Shown here: positions 51,235 through 63,895 of the stretch, piece by piece
Layout of the letters: the number at the start of each line of letters is the position of its first letter
Position numbering within the stretch: position 1 is the first letter of the stretch
Source of the DNA: Bolinopsis microptera
Taxonomy: Eukaryota; Ctenophora; Tentaculata; Lobata; Bolinopsidae
DNA: 64,000 nucleotides
NCBI RefSeq assembly: GCF_026151205.1
Contig: NC_087075.1
Span: 9,105,303-9,169,302 of the forward strand
Direction of reading: 5' to 3'
Made by a program: the position numbers and the translations under genes
The notes under the pieces: model-generated
The model's database searches: none
Told to the model about the DNA's origin: nothing
Seen by the model: only the letters and a program-made list of their open reading frames with translations

Positions 51235-52282
51235 CTTTTTTTCATGTCATTTAAAGATAAGAGTATGGTTATCCCAGTTATTATAATGCTCGTTCCTATC
51301 ATTATTGTTATCATATTTTTGGCGACATGTACATCGTACACTATACATTGTACATTATATCATTAAAAGGAAGTATAAGATTGCCGCGCGTTACTGAAAG
51401 TTTATGCCGCTACAAGTTTGCGGAAGAAAACAGCATGGTATTGCTATTTAATTTAATTTTGTTTGCAGACCTGAAATATATCCTATATGAATCATCATGA
51501 ATGCTTGATGTGCTTTTCATCATTTAAGTGTCCAGTCAGATAAATGCTAACTGTTACGATTTACTGCGAACCAATTACAGTATAGTATGCAGATTGCAGT
51601 CAGTTTATAATATACAATGTACAATTGTGTAATTACTGAACGCTTGATCGTTTTGACGTTCTTACTATCATGTTATTTTAATCGTTAATATGCTAATTGC
51701 TATGATATTTTAATTATAACGATGAATTAGTTAACATAGCGAATCGCTGCACTGAACATGAACATTAAATAACGAGGCAAATTAGTTTTGCCGATCAGAC
51801 ACATGACACATCGTAATGATTACCATTTTATGGTAGTAATTAGCATATAATTGGAACGCTTAATCATAAGATATTTTGAATAACAGATCGACCTTGTATG
51901 ATAAACCAACTATACCAATTATCTGACTGATATTTGGACCGAAAATGTTCTGCTCCTGTCGGGTATACATATTTTACACTAGCGGTGTGCTATTAATTTT
52001 TAAGAAATTAATAAGCCAGCAAATCTTTGCAATATTCTAATTTTAATCATTGCGATCATCAATGAACAATCACTGAATCAGTTGTTACACTTACAGTTTA
52101 TTTATAATTAATATTATGGTTACGATCTGTTACTATGAACTTAATTTGATTTCAATAAAAACTTGACAGATTGTAAGCTTTTTTGTTTGTCATACTTACA
52201 CAATAGCCGCAAGATTCGGTTGCATGCAGTTAAATCTATTCTATGCATGAAAATCGAGAAAAATGATTCAATCCTTCATATC

Positions 52283-52355
52283 GGCCGCGTGGCCCAATGG
52301 TTAAGGCGCCTGCCTACGGAGCAGGAGATTCCAGGTTCGAGTCCTGGCGTGGTCG
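52283..52355 (+). tRNA. tRNA-Arg (ACG), second identical copy
   Basis: 73 nt, identical to the copy at 51162 and 1,121 bases downstream. The terminator is weaker (CTACTTTT). The flanks are unrelated to those of the first copy, so the repeat is limited to the gene itself. Confidence 0.95.
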
Positions 52356-53052
52356 CTACTTTTGCACGTGCATTCAATTTACCACAGGCGCGCAAAACTT
52401 TGGTATCAGCTGAGGTGTGCTCAGTATGTGTATATTTATAATAACGGACATTATCTATCTCTTTCTCCCACAGTGTATGTTGACGAAATTGACACCACGC
52501 CATCCGGACCAAAGCATTACTATTGCATCCAAAAATGGCATGAAAATCTATTAAGCTGACTTCTTGCCGTGTGTCACACTTAGCAGGTTTCTGTTAAACC
52601 TTATATTTGCGTTTACCGTTACACGTTTTACTGCAGTACGATAATGAGAATAATAGCACGGACTGTTATATAAAAAAAGAAGGTTCAAAGCATTATATGT
52701 TTTAGCTAATGTCGTACTGTGTAACTTGTTGCTGGTCTAGGTTTTCTAGATTAGACAGGTTTATTAATAGTGCGGGGGACTTATGGTGCGACTTTCTTAC
52801 CATCTGGGATATGAAAGAAACTTATATCGCAACTGTCATGTGCATTAAAGTTTATTTGGAAAAATGATCTCTGGCACGTGAATATCTGTTAGTACTTTAG
52901 AAGTTGGCTAAAAACCACGTCAAACTATATTTTAAAAGCGGCAGAGTTTAAAAATTAGAAAATTCTAAAATATTCTAGAACGTTCATGTTTAAGTATTAT
53001 AAATACAAATATTAAATAAGTGAAATGATAAACGAATAAAGTATTAACACAC

Positions 53053-53169
53053 CTAGCAGGGTGTTGGGGTGTTGTCTGAGTAGATCCCGTTTTAAGATGA
53101 AAGTGGCTCCCGCCACGTTTATATTTACCCACGTGGACTGGTGATCATTGTGGTCCTTCAACCCATCCA
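53053..53169 (-). CDS. voltage-gated K+ channel exon: start of T1
   Basis: 117 bp. The acceptor is cctcag/TG and the donor is CTAG/gtgtgt. It reads DGLKDHNDHQSTWVNINVAG, then ATFILKRDLLRQHPNTLL. WVNINVAG-x-x-F and HPNTLLG match the first strands of Kv T1 domains (VNVGG-x-R-F and YP-x-T-LLG). Confidence 0.9.
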
Positions 53170-53329
53170 CTGAGGAGGAAAAATATTAAAGATAAATTAT
53201 TAAAATCACGATACTTCGTTTTTCTCGTTTCCTGTTTAATTTATGTTTAGTTTCCTTATTATATATCTATTTATAGAGATTAATTCAGTCATAAAAAAAT
53301 AAAATAAAAAAAAGCTAAGATGTAAGTGG

Positions 53330-53418
53330 TCTATTAACTTATTAACCAATAAATATTAACTAATTAACCAATAAATATTAACTAATTAACCAATAAATAT
53401 TAACCAATAAATATTAAC
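53330..53418 (+). repeat. 22-bp AT-rich minisatellite
   Basis: ATTAACCAATAAATATTAAC is repeated about four times in the intron between the first two recognised channel exons. Confidence 0.75.
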
Positions 53419-53438
53419 GTACGTGAATTAGCAGGAAC

Positions 53439-53526
53439 CTTGTGATCGAAATCTGGCCGTCCACCAATTGTCAAATTGTTGCCACACTTTTTCCTGTTGT
53501 TCGAGTTTGCGTTCATGCGCCGCGCC
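53439..53526 (-). CDS. voltage-gated K+ channel exon: pre-T1 segment
   Basis: 88 bp. The acceptor is tttttcag and the donor is CAAG/gttcct. It reads HERKLEQQEKVWQQFDNWWT, then ARFRSQ, joining in phase to the T1 start. There is no in-frame ATG, so an initiator exon lies further upstream; it was not recognised. The identity rests on phase and position, hence lower confidence. Confidence 0.6.
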
Positions 53527-53529
53527 CTG

Positions 53530-56500
53530 AAAAATGTTCAGTTAATTTTCAGTTTTAACTCGAATAAGTATAATGCTAAAATGAGGCGTATCGTTAACGT
53601 CTGCTTGATTTTTACATAAATATTTTTACATAGACATTAGACAACACGTCTGGACAGAGAAAAAAGAAATGGTATATGGACCTTGACAGTGGAACTGGAT
53701 ATAAAGAATCACAAAAATCAATTATATTACGCGTTCATCTGTTAAACTGTTGAACTCATTGTTAATGTTCATCAACAGATCATGTCAGCTCGGTGCCAAC
53801 TAGGTAGTGAACGTCGTCCCTCGATAGAAAATCTTAGTTTATGATACTAAAGTGGGACAACGAAAACCAGGTACATGACTTAGTATCAATTATAGGATAG
53901 CGTGTAGTTCTGCGATATCCGCTTTATTAGATCTGAATTGTAGCGCTGATTACCAATATTAAGTTATCGTACTTTCACTGGAAGTATGATAAGTAGGTAT
54001 GAACCGGGGTTGACCAGGTTTTCAGATAAAATATAACGTACAAATATACATCGGTTTTAATAGAAATAGTTTAATACTTAGCTTAGTATTAAAACTTATT
54101 CCATGATTTAAGTGCTTGCAGTTTGGTTGTTAATTGTTAATGTTATTAATCTTTGTCCCAATAAAGAAAATGTTTCATTTTAGCGCGATTAGTTACTTTA
54201 CAAAGTATTGCAAATTTGACAAACAAATTTATAACCAAATTTCATATTTTCGTTTCAACCTATCATTTTCAAATTTCTGGATTTTTTACGGCTGAGCGCG
54301 GTAAAAATATTTCTTTAAAGTGCGATGGAACACGGAATTAATCAAATGATTGGGTAAAATTTACTTTGTCGGAAACAAAAAGCATTTGAATTTAAGGTAA
54401 AAACTTCATTTCCTAGCTGCACACAAAAAAGGAAATAAATCTTAGACCAGAGCACAAACCCACCTATAGCGGCTATAAAGCGGCTATAAAGCGGCTATAA
54501 AGCGGCCTTAACGGCTACCAACCTGTAACGACGATCAGCATTATAAAACCTTCTCTTCCCCTTCCTTATCCTCAAAATACAAGAGCAAATGTAGATCATA
54601 ACTTAGCTCCGGCACAAAAAGCACCAGGAACAAACGTAGATCAAATGTAGATGATTGCCGGTACGAGCATAAAACTTACAACAAGCCCTCCACTCCCTAC
54701 GGAACTAATAGTCTTGATTCATGTTCCTTTACTTTAACAGGTCATTACAGGGGGAGTTATTTGATAGTTTTATGTAATCCCTGATTAGATTTTAGGGGTA
54801 GGAAAGGACATTTTTCTCGTAGCAAGTTGTAATTGGTATGTGGGTAAGGTGCGGTAATGAAGTATAACTTTAAATACTTTCAACACTACCATTTAACAAA
54901 TAATTTTAGAGATAGCTTAGGGAAGGATGAAAGTTGTTACCTTTAAAACATATTTAAATGCATAATTTTACGTTTATGAACTTCATATTAGCCTTTTACT
55001 TAGTCTGTACAGACGTCTTATGAATACTCTTTCAGGTATTTATAAGCTAAAAGTGATTTGGGGTGAGCACCAGCATAGAAATAAACATTAAATTTCTGTT
55101 TCCGTCGGAGAAAGTGATTTATTTTGATCTAATAGTGGGGTTTACCGACTATTGACCAGCGAGTTTTGCGGAGTATTTAATTATTTAATTGTATTTGGTG
55201 GGGGTTAAAATTGTGTTTTGTCACCTTTGAAAGATTTAGGGGCAGCGAATCATGGATTATTGAGGTTGCTTGCAATATCTTTACATCAGAACAAATCACG
55301 AACAGGCTAAGAAAATGAAAATAATTGTCCGTACTTTCCTCGTAAGAATTCTGCAATTGACAGTTCAGACGAAAATTAAATAATCATTGGGATCATTTTG
55401 AGACGCGGTCTAAATAATTTCCAGGTATTATAAATCTTTAGAGTTCGTACATTTTGATTATACAATTTAAAAGTTTACAATGTCATTTGTATAGACTAAT
55501 GGGAGATAATTAAGAAATACCAACTGTCACCTCGATTGCTATTTTGAGATGCATATTGTCAATGTTGCATGCGGTCGATAAAATTGCCCAAATTTGCTTA
55601 CCACTCGATTTAGCAATCACGGTAAATCGGGTTGGAGCTGTGTGAGTGTGTGCTGTTAGGTATTAACATTATTTCATTCAATCAAAAATATATAACATTA
55701 AATAACTCATTTGATAACTTAATCTGTTATTGATTAGAAAATGTATTTCTAGTTTGTGTTCAAACATGTTCAACCAATTAAAGACGAGTATTTTCACATT
55801 CATAACCACCTGGAGTGGTTGCTGTCTTTCCCTTCACTAAAGGTGTCGTTAAGACTGTTGAATCGGGAGAGGAACCCCGCGAACAGGGAGAATGAATTGG
55901 ACAACATTCCACTAATTCCTCCGGTTACATGGGGAATATGGTGGTTTCTTCGTCTTCAACAGTGAATATTGAGAGGAGCTATACGGTGTTTAAAGTAAGA
56001 CCCCCCATTATTGGAAAAAGCTCAGTAGCAGAAACTATGTGTTATCGTATTGGGGTCAAAAAGCAGCATAAGTCAATAAAATAGGATGATCCAAAAGTGT
56101 GGCCATGATTGATGGTTTACTTTCTGTTTTTAATTCAACCCCACAAGATTAAACATCAATACAGGTTAACAGCGACTAACAACATCAAGAACAGTAAATG
56201 ATAAACAGAGTAAATAAATCTCAGCTGAGGTTAAACAAACATAATACCAAAAAAAGAGAATAAATTTAATATACAGGATGTATATGCTGGATTTACGGGA
56301 TATATGTTAATTATTAACATAATAACATTAACTTAATAGACTGTGACAGGTAGCCCACATCAGTGTCAAGGGGCATCTGGAGATGACAAGGAGCATGTAA
56401 TAAAACTATATATCGGTAAAACACCTATACTAGGTTAAGGACTTGCAGAACCTAGTGCAGGCGAATACCTTGAACAATCAATCAAATGCTATGCCTATAG

Positions 56501-56865
56501 TCTCCAACCTCCATTACAAAACTGTTAAAGAACGAGAGAGATTTAAGTTAGACGTTGGCTAGAAAACAGGACGAACCCCCCCCCCCTCTTAAAAGTCGGT
56601 CGGAGATCGGGATTGCTGGATTATGACTAACAGATAAATTATTATTTATCACTCTACCCTTACTGTAGGGGTAGATAGCTTTAAACCTAATCCTATCTAC
56701 TGATAAACCAAACAATAATCAATTGAAAATCAATCACAATAATAATAACACGGATAAAATGGAATCGTCAACTTGCGTCCAATTCCGAGAAATCAACCAA
56801 CTCGCAAGTAATTCCCGTAAAACAGTATCGTCAACACTTCAACATTGATTCCGAGATTGGGATTT
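53530..56865. other. no gene recognised
   Basis: AT-rich. A GCGGCTATAAA minisatellite (about 54470-54515) is present. The missing 5' exon(s) of the K+ channel may lie here. No RNA or transposon ends were identified. Confidence 0.4.
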
Positions 56866-57603
56866 TAGTACAGTCAAATCCGTCTTTTTGTCGGACAAAA
56901 TTCGCAACAAAGCGATTTTTACGGGATATGGTCGGGACAGGTCCCAGGAATCATTCCAGAGAGTTCCCAAAATCCTCGACTTCAGGAAAATCCACAGTTA
57001 CCACTTTTTTACCACCTTTTTACCACTTTGGTTTTCCGCAAATAAGTCACGTTCTGAATATCCTAGAAGATTCTAGTTTAAAGCATTGTGTTTAGAAAAC
57101 AAAGAAGAACAACTTTTTCTTTAACAACTTTTTCAAAAATAAATTATTTAATTAATTAATTAAATAATTAATAAATTTTCAAATATTTCAAAAATACATT
57201 TTCATAAAGAATGTTCACAATTACATTCCACGTATATTGAACTAATTTTTATGAAAATTTTGAGAATTTTCACTTACAATATTTTGGACTTGTAAAATTT
57301 TCGAAATTTGTAAAGAAAAACCACTATTTACCACTTTTTACCACATCGAATCTCCGCTAATAAAACGACTTCTGAATGTCGTAGAAGGTTCTAGATTGAA
57401 CCAATGTGTTCAAAATATAAAAGAGAACAACTTTTTACTAGACAACCTTTGGATTAGATAATTAATTAATTAGTTAATTAGATTATTAAACAAATATTCA
57501 AAAATTATACAAATTATTTTTGATCAAAATATTTTAAAATTACATATCACGAATAATTAACAAATTTTCATTAATTTAATTGGGAAATCGAAGTAGTACT
57601 TTA

Positions 57604-58410
57604 TATAACCATATATACTAGATAAGAGTCTAACTTATGAGTCCTCAGCTGGCACATTGGTGCAATTGGATCCTGACATTTGAGGCAGGTTGATCCACAA
57701 TGTATTCCTGCTTTTCTGCATGAACAAGCATTGCCACAACCTGACTTTAAACAGTTGCAACTGATTTTTTGAATGAGCTTTTTCGGAGCTGTACTCATAA
57801 GAGTGGTCACTGGTACATGTGTCCCATTGTTCTGAACAATTTGTTCATCTTCCATCCCCAGCTTATCGGATCTAGGTCATTCTCATCCCACGCCTGCAGC
57901 TGATGGTAAACACGATAAGAATGTTGTTCAGCTGCCCCAGATGTTGGCGAGAGCTGTTCGCACTTGATGTCTGCTGTTAAAGATTGCGACTTCTGTTCAA
58001 GACCTGAAAGTCTAGCTTCATCTAGTGATCTCGAAATGATGAAATCAGCTGCAGCCTTAAAAGTTCTCCTACATGATTTATGGTAGCTGGTGTAGAATTT
58101 GCCGAATAAAAAGCATCTATTACACTTTCATCGATGGATGCGATCGTTCTGAAGAGCCGATCCTTACCAACTCCGTGGATCCGACTGGTGGTGTCTGATC
58201 CAGTGAAAGTGTGGCACAGCAGCTTATCGTGTTTACGTGCCTCCTACCAATCGCACTTCGAATTTTCTCAATGTCATAGATGTAGCTTTTGGTGGTGAGA
58301 AACAGTAGGTGGTCAAATGCAAAGTGTTTTGTCATGTGCAGTAAAATGACAAGCAAATCAGTATCATCACCAATTACAGAAACATCAACTTGATTAGACC
58401 TGTAGACCAC
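57604..58410 (-). pseudogene. nuclease-like (PIN-like) plus CXC-domain protein, broken
   Basis: The minus-strand reading begins VSVIGDDTDLLVILLHMTKH, an acidic PIN-like motif, then YDIEKIRSAIG. After a frameshift near 58230 it continues LLCHTFTGSDTTSRIHGVGK. The C-terminal part (57855-57604) has KKLIQKISCNCLKSGCGN, CSCRKAGIHC and CLKCQ, a tesmin/TSO1-like CXC zinc cluster. This pair of domains is found in a large invertebrate family of unknown function, often transposon-linked. Several stops and shifts show decay. Confidence 0.6.
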
Positions 58411-58640
58411 TCAACTGCCTCTCTGCAAATCAAAACATCTGCAAAACGATGTGCGAAACGGATTGAAAATGACGAAGTTATCAAGCAATTTGTTTATCTC
58501 GTTAGCGAAATTGATTGGGTTATCAATGATTACCTAATCGCTTATCACGTGACAGGGTGCTACGATACCGTAATTGGGCTTTCTGCACGATTTCTGTGCC
58601 ACGCTTTCACTGGATCAGACACCACCATAGTGGGAATCTA
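58393..58640 (+). pseudogene. inverted second fragment of the same nuclease-like family
   Basis: The plus-strand reading VDHSTASLQIKTSAKR ... RFLCHAFTGSDTT shares the HAFTGSDTT motif with the minus-strand pseudogene only 0.4 kb away. It is a separate copy or an inversion product. It ends in a stop at 58639-58641. Confidence 0.5.
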
Positions 58641-58909
58641 GTGCACTAAGCTACGGAGAAAGTCACGTGAAATTTTTGGGCGAGCGAATTAGTAACTTAG
58701 TAAGAGCCTAACGTATGTGTACTATACCAACTTACCCTGTCTGTAATCCGGTTTGAGGATTCATCATTTGGTGCGATCTCTACGTTACAGAATGGAAATT
58801 TGTTTAAACTGTGTTCGTGGACTAAAGATGGTCCTGCCTCATTTACAACGGACTCCTCTTCATTGGCCGATATAATAGTTAATAGCACTATGTTTACAGT
58901 ATGCACTGA

Positions 58910-59117
58910 AGGGGTATCCTAGGAAGTTTCTTGAACTTTTAACAGGTACCCCTCCTCATTTAACCCTCAATTAAGTTTCCTATCATTCGGTTGAGTCGAC
59001 CGTTGAGATCGCATAGATCCAATGGATCCTTAGCTACTCCCTAGACTAGGTGACACTGGGATTCGAACCCTGAACCTTCTGCACAGAAGGCGGATGCTCT
59101 AACCGCTAGGCTAGATA
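58910..59117 (-). mobile_element. tRNA-derived SINE candidate
   Basis: The minus strand has an A box (TAGCCTAGCGG), an anticodon-arm-like CCTTC...GAAGG and a B box (GGTTCGAATCC) in tRNA-like spacing. The anticodon loop is one base short and the acceptor does not pair well, so it is not a functional tRNA. A body of about 130 bases follows, rich in short palindromic motifs. The 3' end is not defined. Confidence 0.55.
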
Positions 59118-60877
59118 TGAATCTTTGGAACTGGTCTATGGTCACTGTCTGCAATAATACACACAAGACGTCACTCTGAGCTGAATCAGTCATGCCGTTG
59201 TACTGCCGTTTAATTTCGTTCAGTGACCAGGGGTTGTTGATCCAACCTGTGGTGCGTTGATTTGTTTATTTATACAAGGTATAAGAGGCGTCAGGATAAA
59301 GAATAGGACCTCTTAAAGCTATTCACCGAAACTAACTCCTCATTTGCCTGGTAAATTAAAACATTGTATTGGTTAAGAATGCCTCTAGTTGCGCTCTCCG
59401 CTGAAATCAAACTTAAAAGTAAAACGGTAAAAACATATTACTATTATTGTATATTAGTTGACAGCTACTTACATAGAATCTGCACGCGTACAGTATCAGG
59501 CACACGATGTGTTCTTCTTTTGTCAAAATATTAACTATTTCGTGTGATTTTAGTCCTCGATTTTTAGCAGATTCAACTTTTTTAGGAAGAGAAGTCAACA
59601 TAAAGTAAAGCTGAAGCTTACGCTTCCAAACAAACCAGTTTAACAATTTAGTTAAGCACAACACTAAGTCGAGAGATATGATGTGTAAATAGTTATAAGC
59701 TATAATAGTATCGTACAAATTTGGATATTTTACCGTTTATTCCATTTATCTGGATTTTTTAATCTGTTATCTTATCTATGTGACGGTGTATGTTCTGTTA
59801 TTCAAGTAAATTCATTTTACGTTTTACGTCACGGCAAATATTTTTGATAAAAATTATATTTTGAAATTTTTAAAAATTTAATTATTATTTAATTAATAAA
59901 TCAATTAATTATCTAATCCAAAGATTGTCAGACAAAAAGTTGTTCTCTTTTATATTTTGAACACATTGGTTCAATCTAGAACCTTCTACGACATTCAGAA
60001 GTCGTTTTATTAGCGGAGATTCAATGTGGTAAAAAGTGGTAAATATTGGTTTTTCTTTACAAATTTCGAAAATTTTACAATTACAATAAGTCAAAATATT
60101 GTAAGTGAAAATTCTCAAAATTTTCATAAAAATTAGTTCAATATACGTGGAATGTAATTGTGAACATTCTTTATGAAAATGTATTTTTGAAATATTTGAA
60201 AATTTATTAATTATTTAATTAATTAATTAAATAATTTATTTTTGAAAAAGTTGTTAAAGAAAAAGTTGTTCTTCTTTGTTTTCTAAACACAATGCTTTAA
60301 ACTAGAATCTTCTAGGATATTCAGAACGTGACTTATTTGCGGAAAACCAAAGTGGTAAAAAGGTGGTAAAAAAGTGGTAATTGTGGATTTTCCTGAAGTC
60401 GAGGATTTTGGGAACTCTCTGGAATGATTCCTGGGACCTGTCCCGACCATATCCCGTTAAAATCGCTTTGTTGCGAATTTTGTCCGACAAAGGCTTAAAT
60501 TAGGACGGATTTGACTGTACTATTTCTTTGCACGGAAAAAAATAACGTTAATTCTGAATTTCGTGGAGCAGCTGCAGCACAGGAAAAACGTCGCTACTAG
60601 ATGTCATCAGGTGTTGGTAAACAAGATCTCATGATGTGCTTTAACTTTAAGTCTTTGATCTTATGAACAACAAACTCGGAAACCCAAGTTTAGATACAAC
60701 TGTTGCCAGAATCCTGGATTGAGGAAGAACTCCAAAAAAGACAAATTACCAATTAATGGTCCCCTAAGCAAGTCACTGCGTTTAAACATACTGATAATTA
60801 GTCCAACGAGAAAGCCATCAACGCCACTGGAACTAAAACTAATCACATACAAAATTGGAAGTATGATAACTCCCGTT

Positions 60878-61327
<450 letters not shown>

Positions 61328-61339
61328 GTGCTATCTCTC

Positions 61340-62580
61340 AGACTCCAAAACTTAATGCAGCGGGAAGCGAGAGAAGCAAGATAAAAGACACCCTAACAAC
61401 CTTGCTGGTTGTCATGGTGCTACACGCAATACGCATGTGCCTGGAGACAGTGCAACTTGTAATTATCAGCAAGTCGTGGAATTATGTGTTCTTTACGCTA
61501 AGTCTCTGGACATGACAATTGAGGTAAAGAAAGGGAGGTAGAGGAGTGTTGTTAAGCGTGACAGACACCTAGCAGAGAACAATCAGGAAATGTAAACTCG
61601 AGGAAAGGAGGGTGTTTAAGTATGAGGTTGTGTTTCGTGTTGTACCCACGAAACCAAACCCTCTTCATGGCTAGTATTCTAATCATGGTGTGACAAACAA
61701 CTTGATTCCTGGGGTAGGGGGCACTCCCTTGGGGGCACTACCCTGGTGGCACTACCCAGGGGCACTACCCTGGGGGCACTACCCTCAATGTTTTGTGGGT
61801 CACTATTAGATCACATCAAGACAGAAAGGAAAACAAGCTGAAGAGTCAGCCAGACAGACCAGCGCTGCATTTCGTAAATATGGATTATCAGCGAGTCTCG
61901 GAATTACAAGTGGCGCGTTTTACGTTTATCATCCCAGGCGCGTGTTTTACTGGTGACGCCACCAGACCACTGAGAGATCGACCCTCGTGATTTGAACACT
62001 GTCATGCAGACACCATTTCATGATTTTGTTATACCGCATATTTTCAGGATGAGCAGGGATATCCGAGGAAGAAACAGCGTACTTCGTAATTATCTGCTAG
62101 TTCTTGAATTACAGCAGGTGGAATTAAGCGTCTTTTGTTAATTCCCTGGATACGCCAGGACAATTGAGCAACAGCTAAACAGGGATATGGATTATGGACG
62201 GAGGAAGGGTGGTACAGTCTATAAATGAGACAGATACGGGCTGAGGAGAACAATCTGGTAATCTACTGTAAAGTGGAGGTCAACAGAGAGTACGGGTTAC
62301 ATTCCTTAGCAAGGAATGTCTCGACTTTGCCAAACTGTTTATTTAAAATACTTCACGACGAAATCAAAAAGTTAAAGTAAGAGTTAAGTGGGAGAAAGAA
62401 GAAAAGTGAAAGTGAAAGTGAATTATGGATAGTTTTTTAGTTTGGTGCTCGCTAGAGTTGACGAGAGAAAAAGAACAGTTCAAAACACGGGGCGTGTTTA
62501 ATTGTAAATATTACAGTAAGTATTAAAGTTAAAGTAGTCGGCGGTGTTAATGATGGTGTGAAGTTGAAAGAGTGCATGAA
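61340..62580. other. no gene seen; small minisatellite at 61700-61790
   Basis: GGGGGCACTACCCT-like 18-bp units are repeated about five times at 61710-61786. Otherwise nothing is recognised. Confidence 0.5.
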
Positions 62581-62589
62581 AAGAGTAAC

Positions 62590-62756
62590 TTGTCGAGTAA
62601 CTTCTTAACTTGTTGAGTAACTTGTTGAGTAACTTGTTCAGTAACTTGTTGAGTAACTTGTTGAGTAACTTGTTGAGTAACTTGTTGAGTAACTTGTTCA
62701 GTAACTTGTTGAGTAACTTGTTCAGTAACTTGTTGAGTAACTTGTTGAGTAACTAG
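62590..62756 (+). repeat. 12-bp minisatellite GAGTAACTTGTT, about 14 copies
   Basis: Alternating GAGTAACTTGTT and CAGTAACTTGTT units. The Val-Thr-Gln open frame on the minus strand is a product of the repeat. Confidence 0.93.
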
Positions 62757-62759
62757 TAA

Positions 62760-63570
62760 AGTCACTACTCACTAGTTAAGAAGTAAGGATAAGACAAGAA
62801 AGATACTAACTACATTCTTTTGGTCGTGTTTTATGAGAACTGCAATCAAAGTTTAGGGTTTTATTAAAGTTTATGGTCTGGTAAAACTTTTTTAGTTTTA
62901 GGGTTGTGGTTTGTTCTAGGGATTGGATTTACAGAAAGGGTTGGCTCCTAACTGAAGGTTGTATCAATGATCACATTATGGGGTCAGGAATATTTGGGGG
63001 TTATCAACGTATACTAATCTATCAGGCCTTCTCACCTAATTGCGATGGTTGACTGAGTAGCGGTTGCCATGGTGAACTATACCTAACGTACCAAATACAC
63101 AACAACAACACAGCTCAGAAAAAACATAAAAAGTGCTGAGTGCTGTTAAAATAGACACTTAGTTGTTGAGTAGCTCCCCCAGTTCCCTGGACGCACGGGC
63201 CTCATGTGTCAAATAGTTCACCGGTAGTCTGTGTGAAGTCCCAGGGTAGCAGGACGCTGTTGTTAATGAACAGGGGGAACCAGGAGGGGAACTCCATCAC
63301 CTGGGCTTGTTAGCTAGATTAATAATTATGAGACAGTGTTGCAGTAGGAGGGGGAGGAAGAGGGGGTTTAACATGTAGCTTCATGAGGACACCTGCACAA
63401 CCTAGGTGTCAGGATAGCTTGGTGGAGGGCGGCACTAAGGGCGGCACTTGAGGTGGCACTAGGGCGGCACCTGCCTGTTTAACTATGCGATTAGGTGTTG
63501 CTAACGTAAAGGTAATGTAGTGTGTTGAGGGGCTTCTTTTTGTAGTTCACACGTTGAGGGTGCTTGTCAC
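62760..63570. other. no gene seen
   Basis: Mixed sequence with a GGCGGCACTA-type short repeat near 63430-63470. No domain-bearing frame. Confidence 0.5.
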
Positions 63571-63584
63571 CTTGCCCATGTGTC

Positions 63585-63895
63585 GGACAACAGTTGTCGT
63601 GGAGACTGTTCTTAGGAGACAGATAAAAGTTGTCGTGGAGACAGTTCTAAGGAGACAGATAATAGTTGTCACGGAGACTGTTCTTAGGAGACAGACAACA
63701 GTTGTCGTGGAAACTGTTCTTAAGAGACAGATAACAGTTGTCGTGGAGACTGTTCTTAAGAGACAGACAACAGTTGTCATGGAGACTTTTCTTAAGAGAC
63801 AGACAACAGTTGTCGTGGAAACTGTTCTTAAGAGACAGATAACAGTTGTAGTGGAGACTGTTCTTAAGAGACAGACAACAGTTGTCATGGAGACA
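63585..63895 (+). repeat. 36-bp minisatellite, about nine copies
   Basis: The unit is GACAACAGTTGTCGTGGAGA followed by CTGTTCTTAAGAGACA. The unit is 12 codons long, so all frames stay open on both strands; these are not genes. Each unit contains the palindrome ACAACAGTTGT. Confidence 0.95.

Larger units (their letters stand above)
56871..60517. mobile_element. TA-flanked element with about 0.6-kb terminal inverted repeats
   Basis: The termini CAGTCAAATCCGTC and GACGGATTTGACTG are flanked by TA (56869-56870, 60518-60519), as in Tc1/mariner (pogo/Tigger-like) insertions. The inverted repeats run to about 57488 and from about 59886 and are highly similar, with a small indel near the outer ends. 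The interior carries remnants of an unrelated gene and a SINE, and no DDE transposase. It may be a gene-capturing non-autonomous element or two neighbouring inverted copies. Confidence 0.75.

Noticed and set aside
58993-59117. Functional tRNA on the minus strand
   Set aside because: The anticodon loop is short and the acceptor unpaired; it is better read as a SINE head.
62547-62765. Val-Thr-Gln repeat ORF
   Set aside because: Product of the 12-bp minisatellite.
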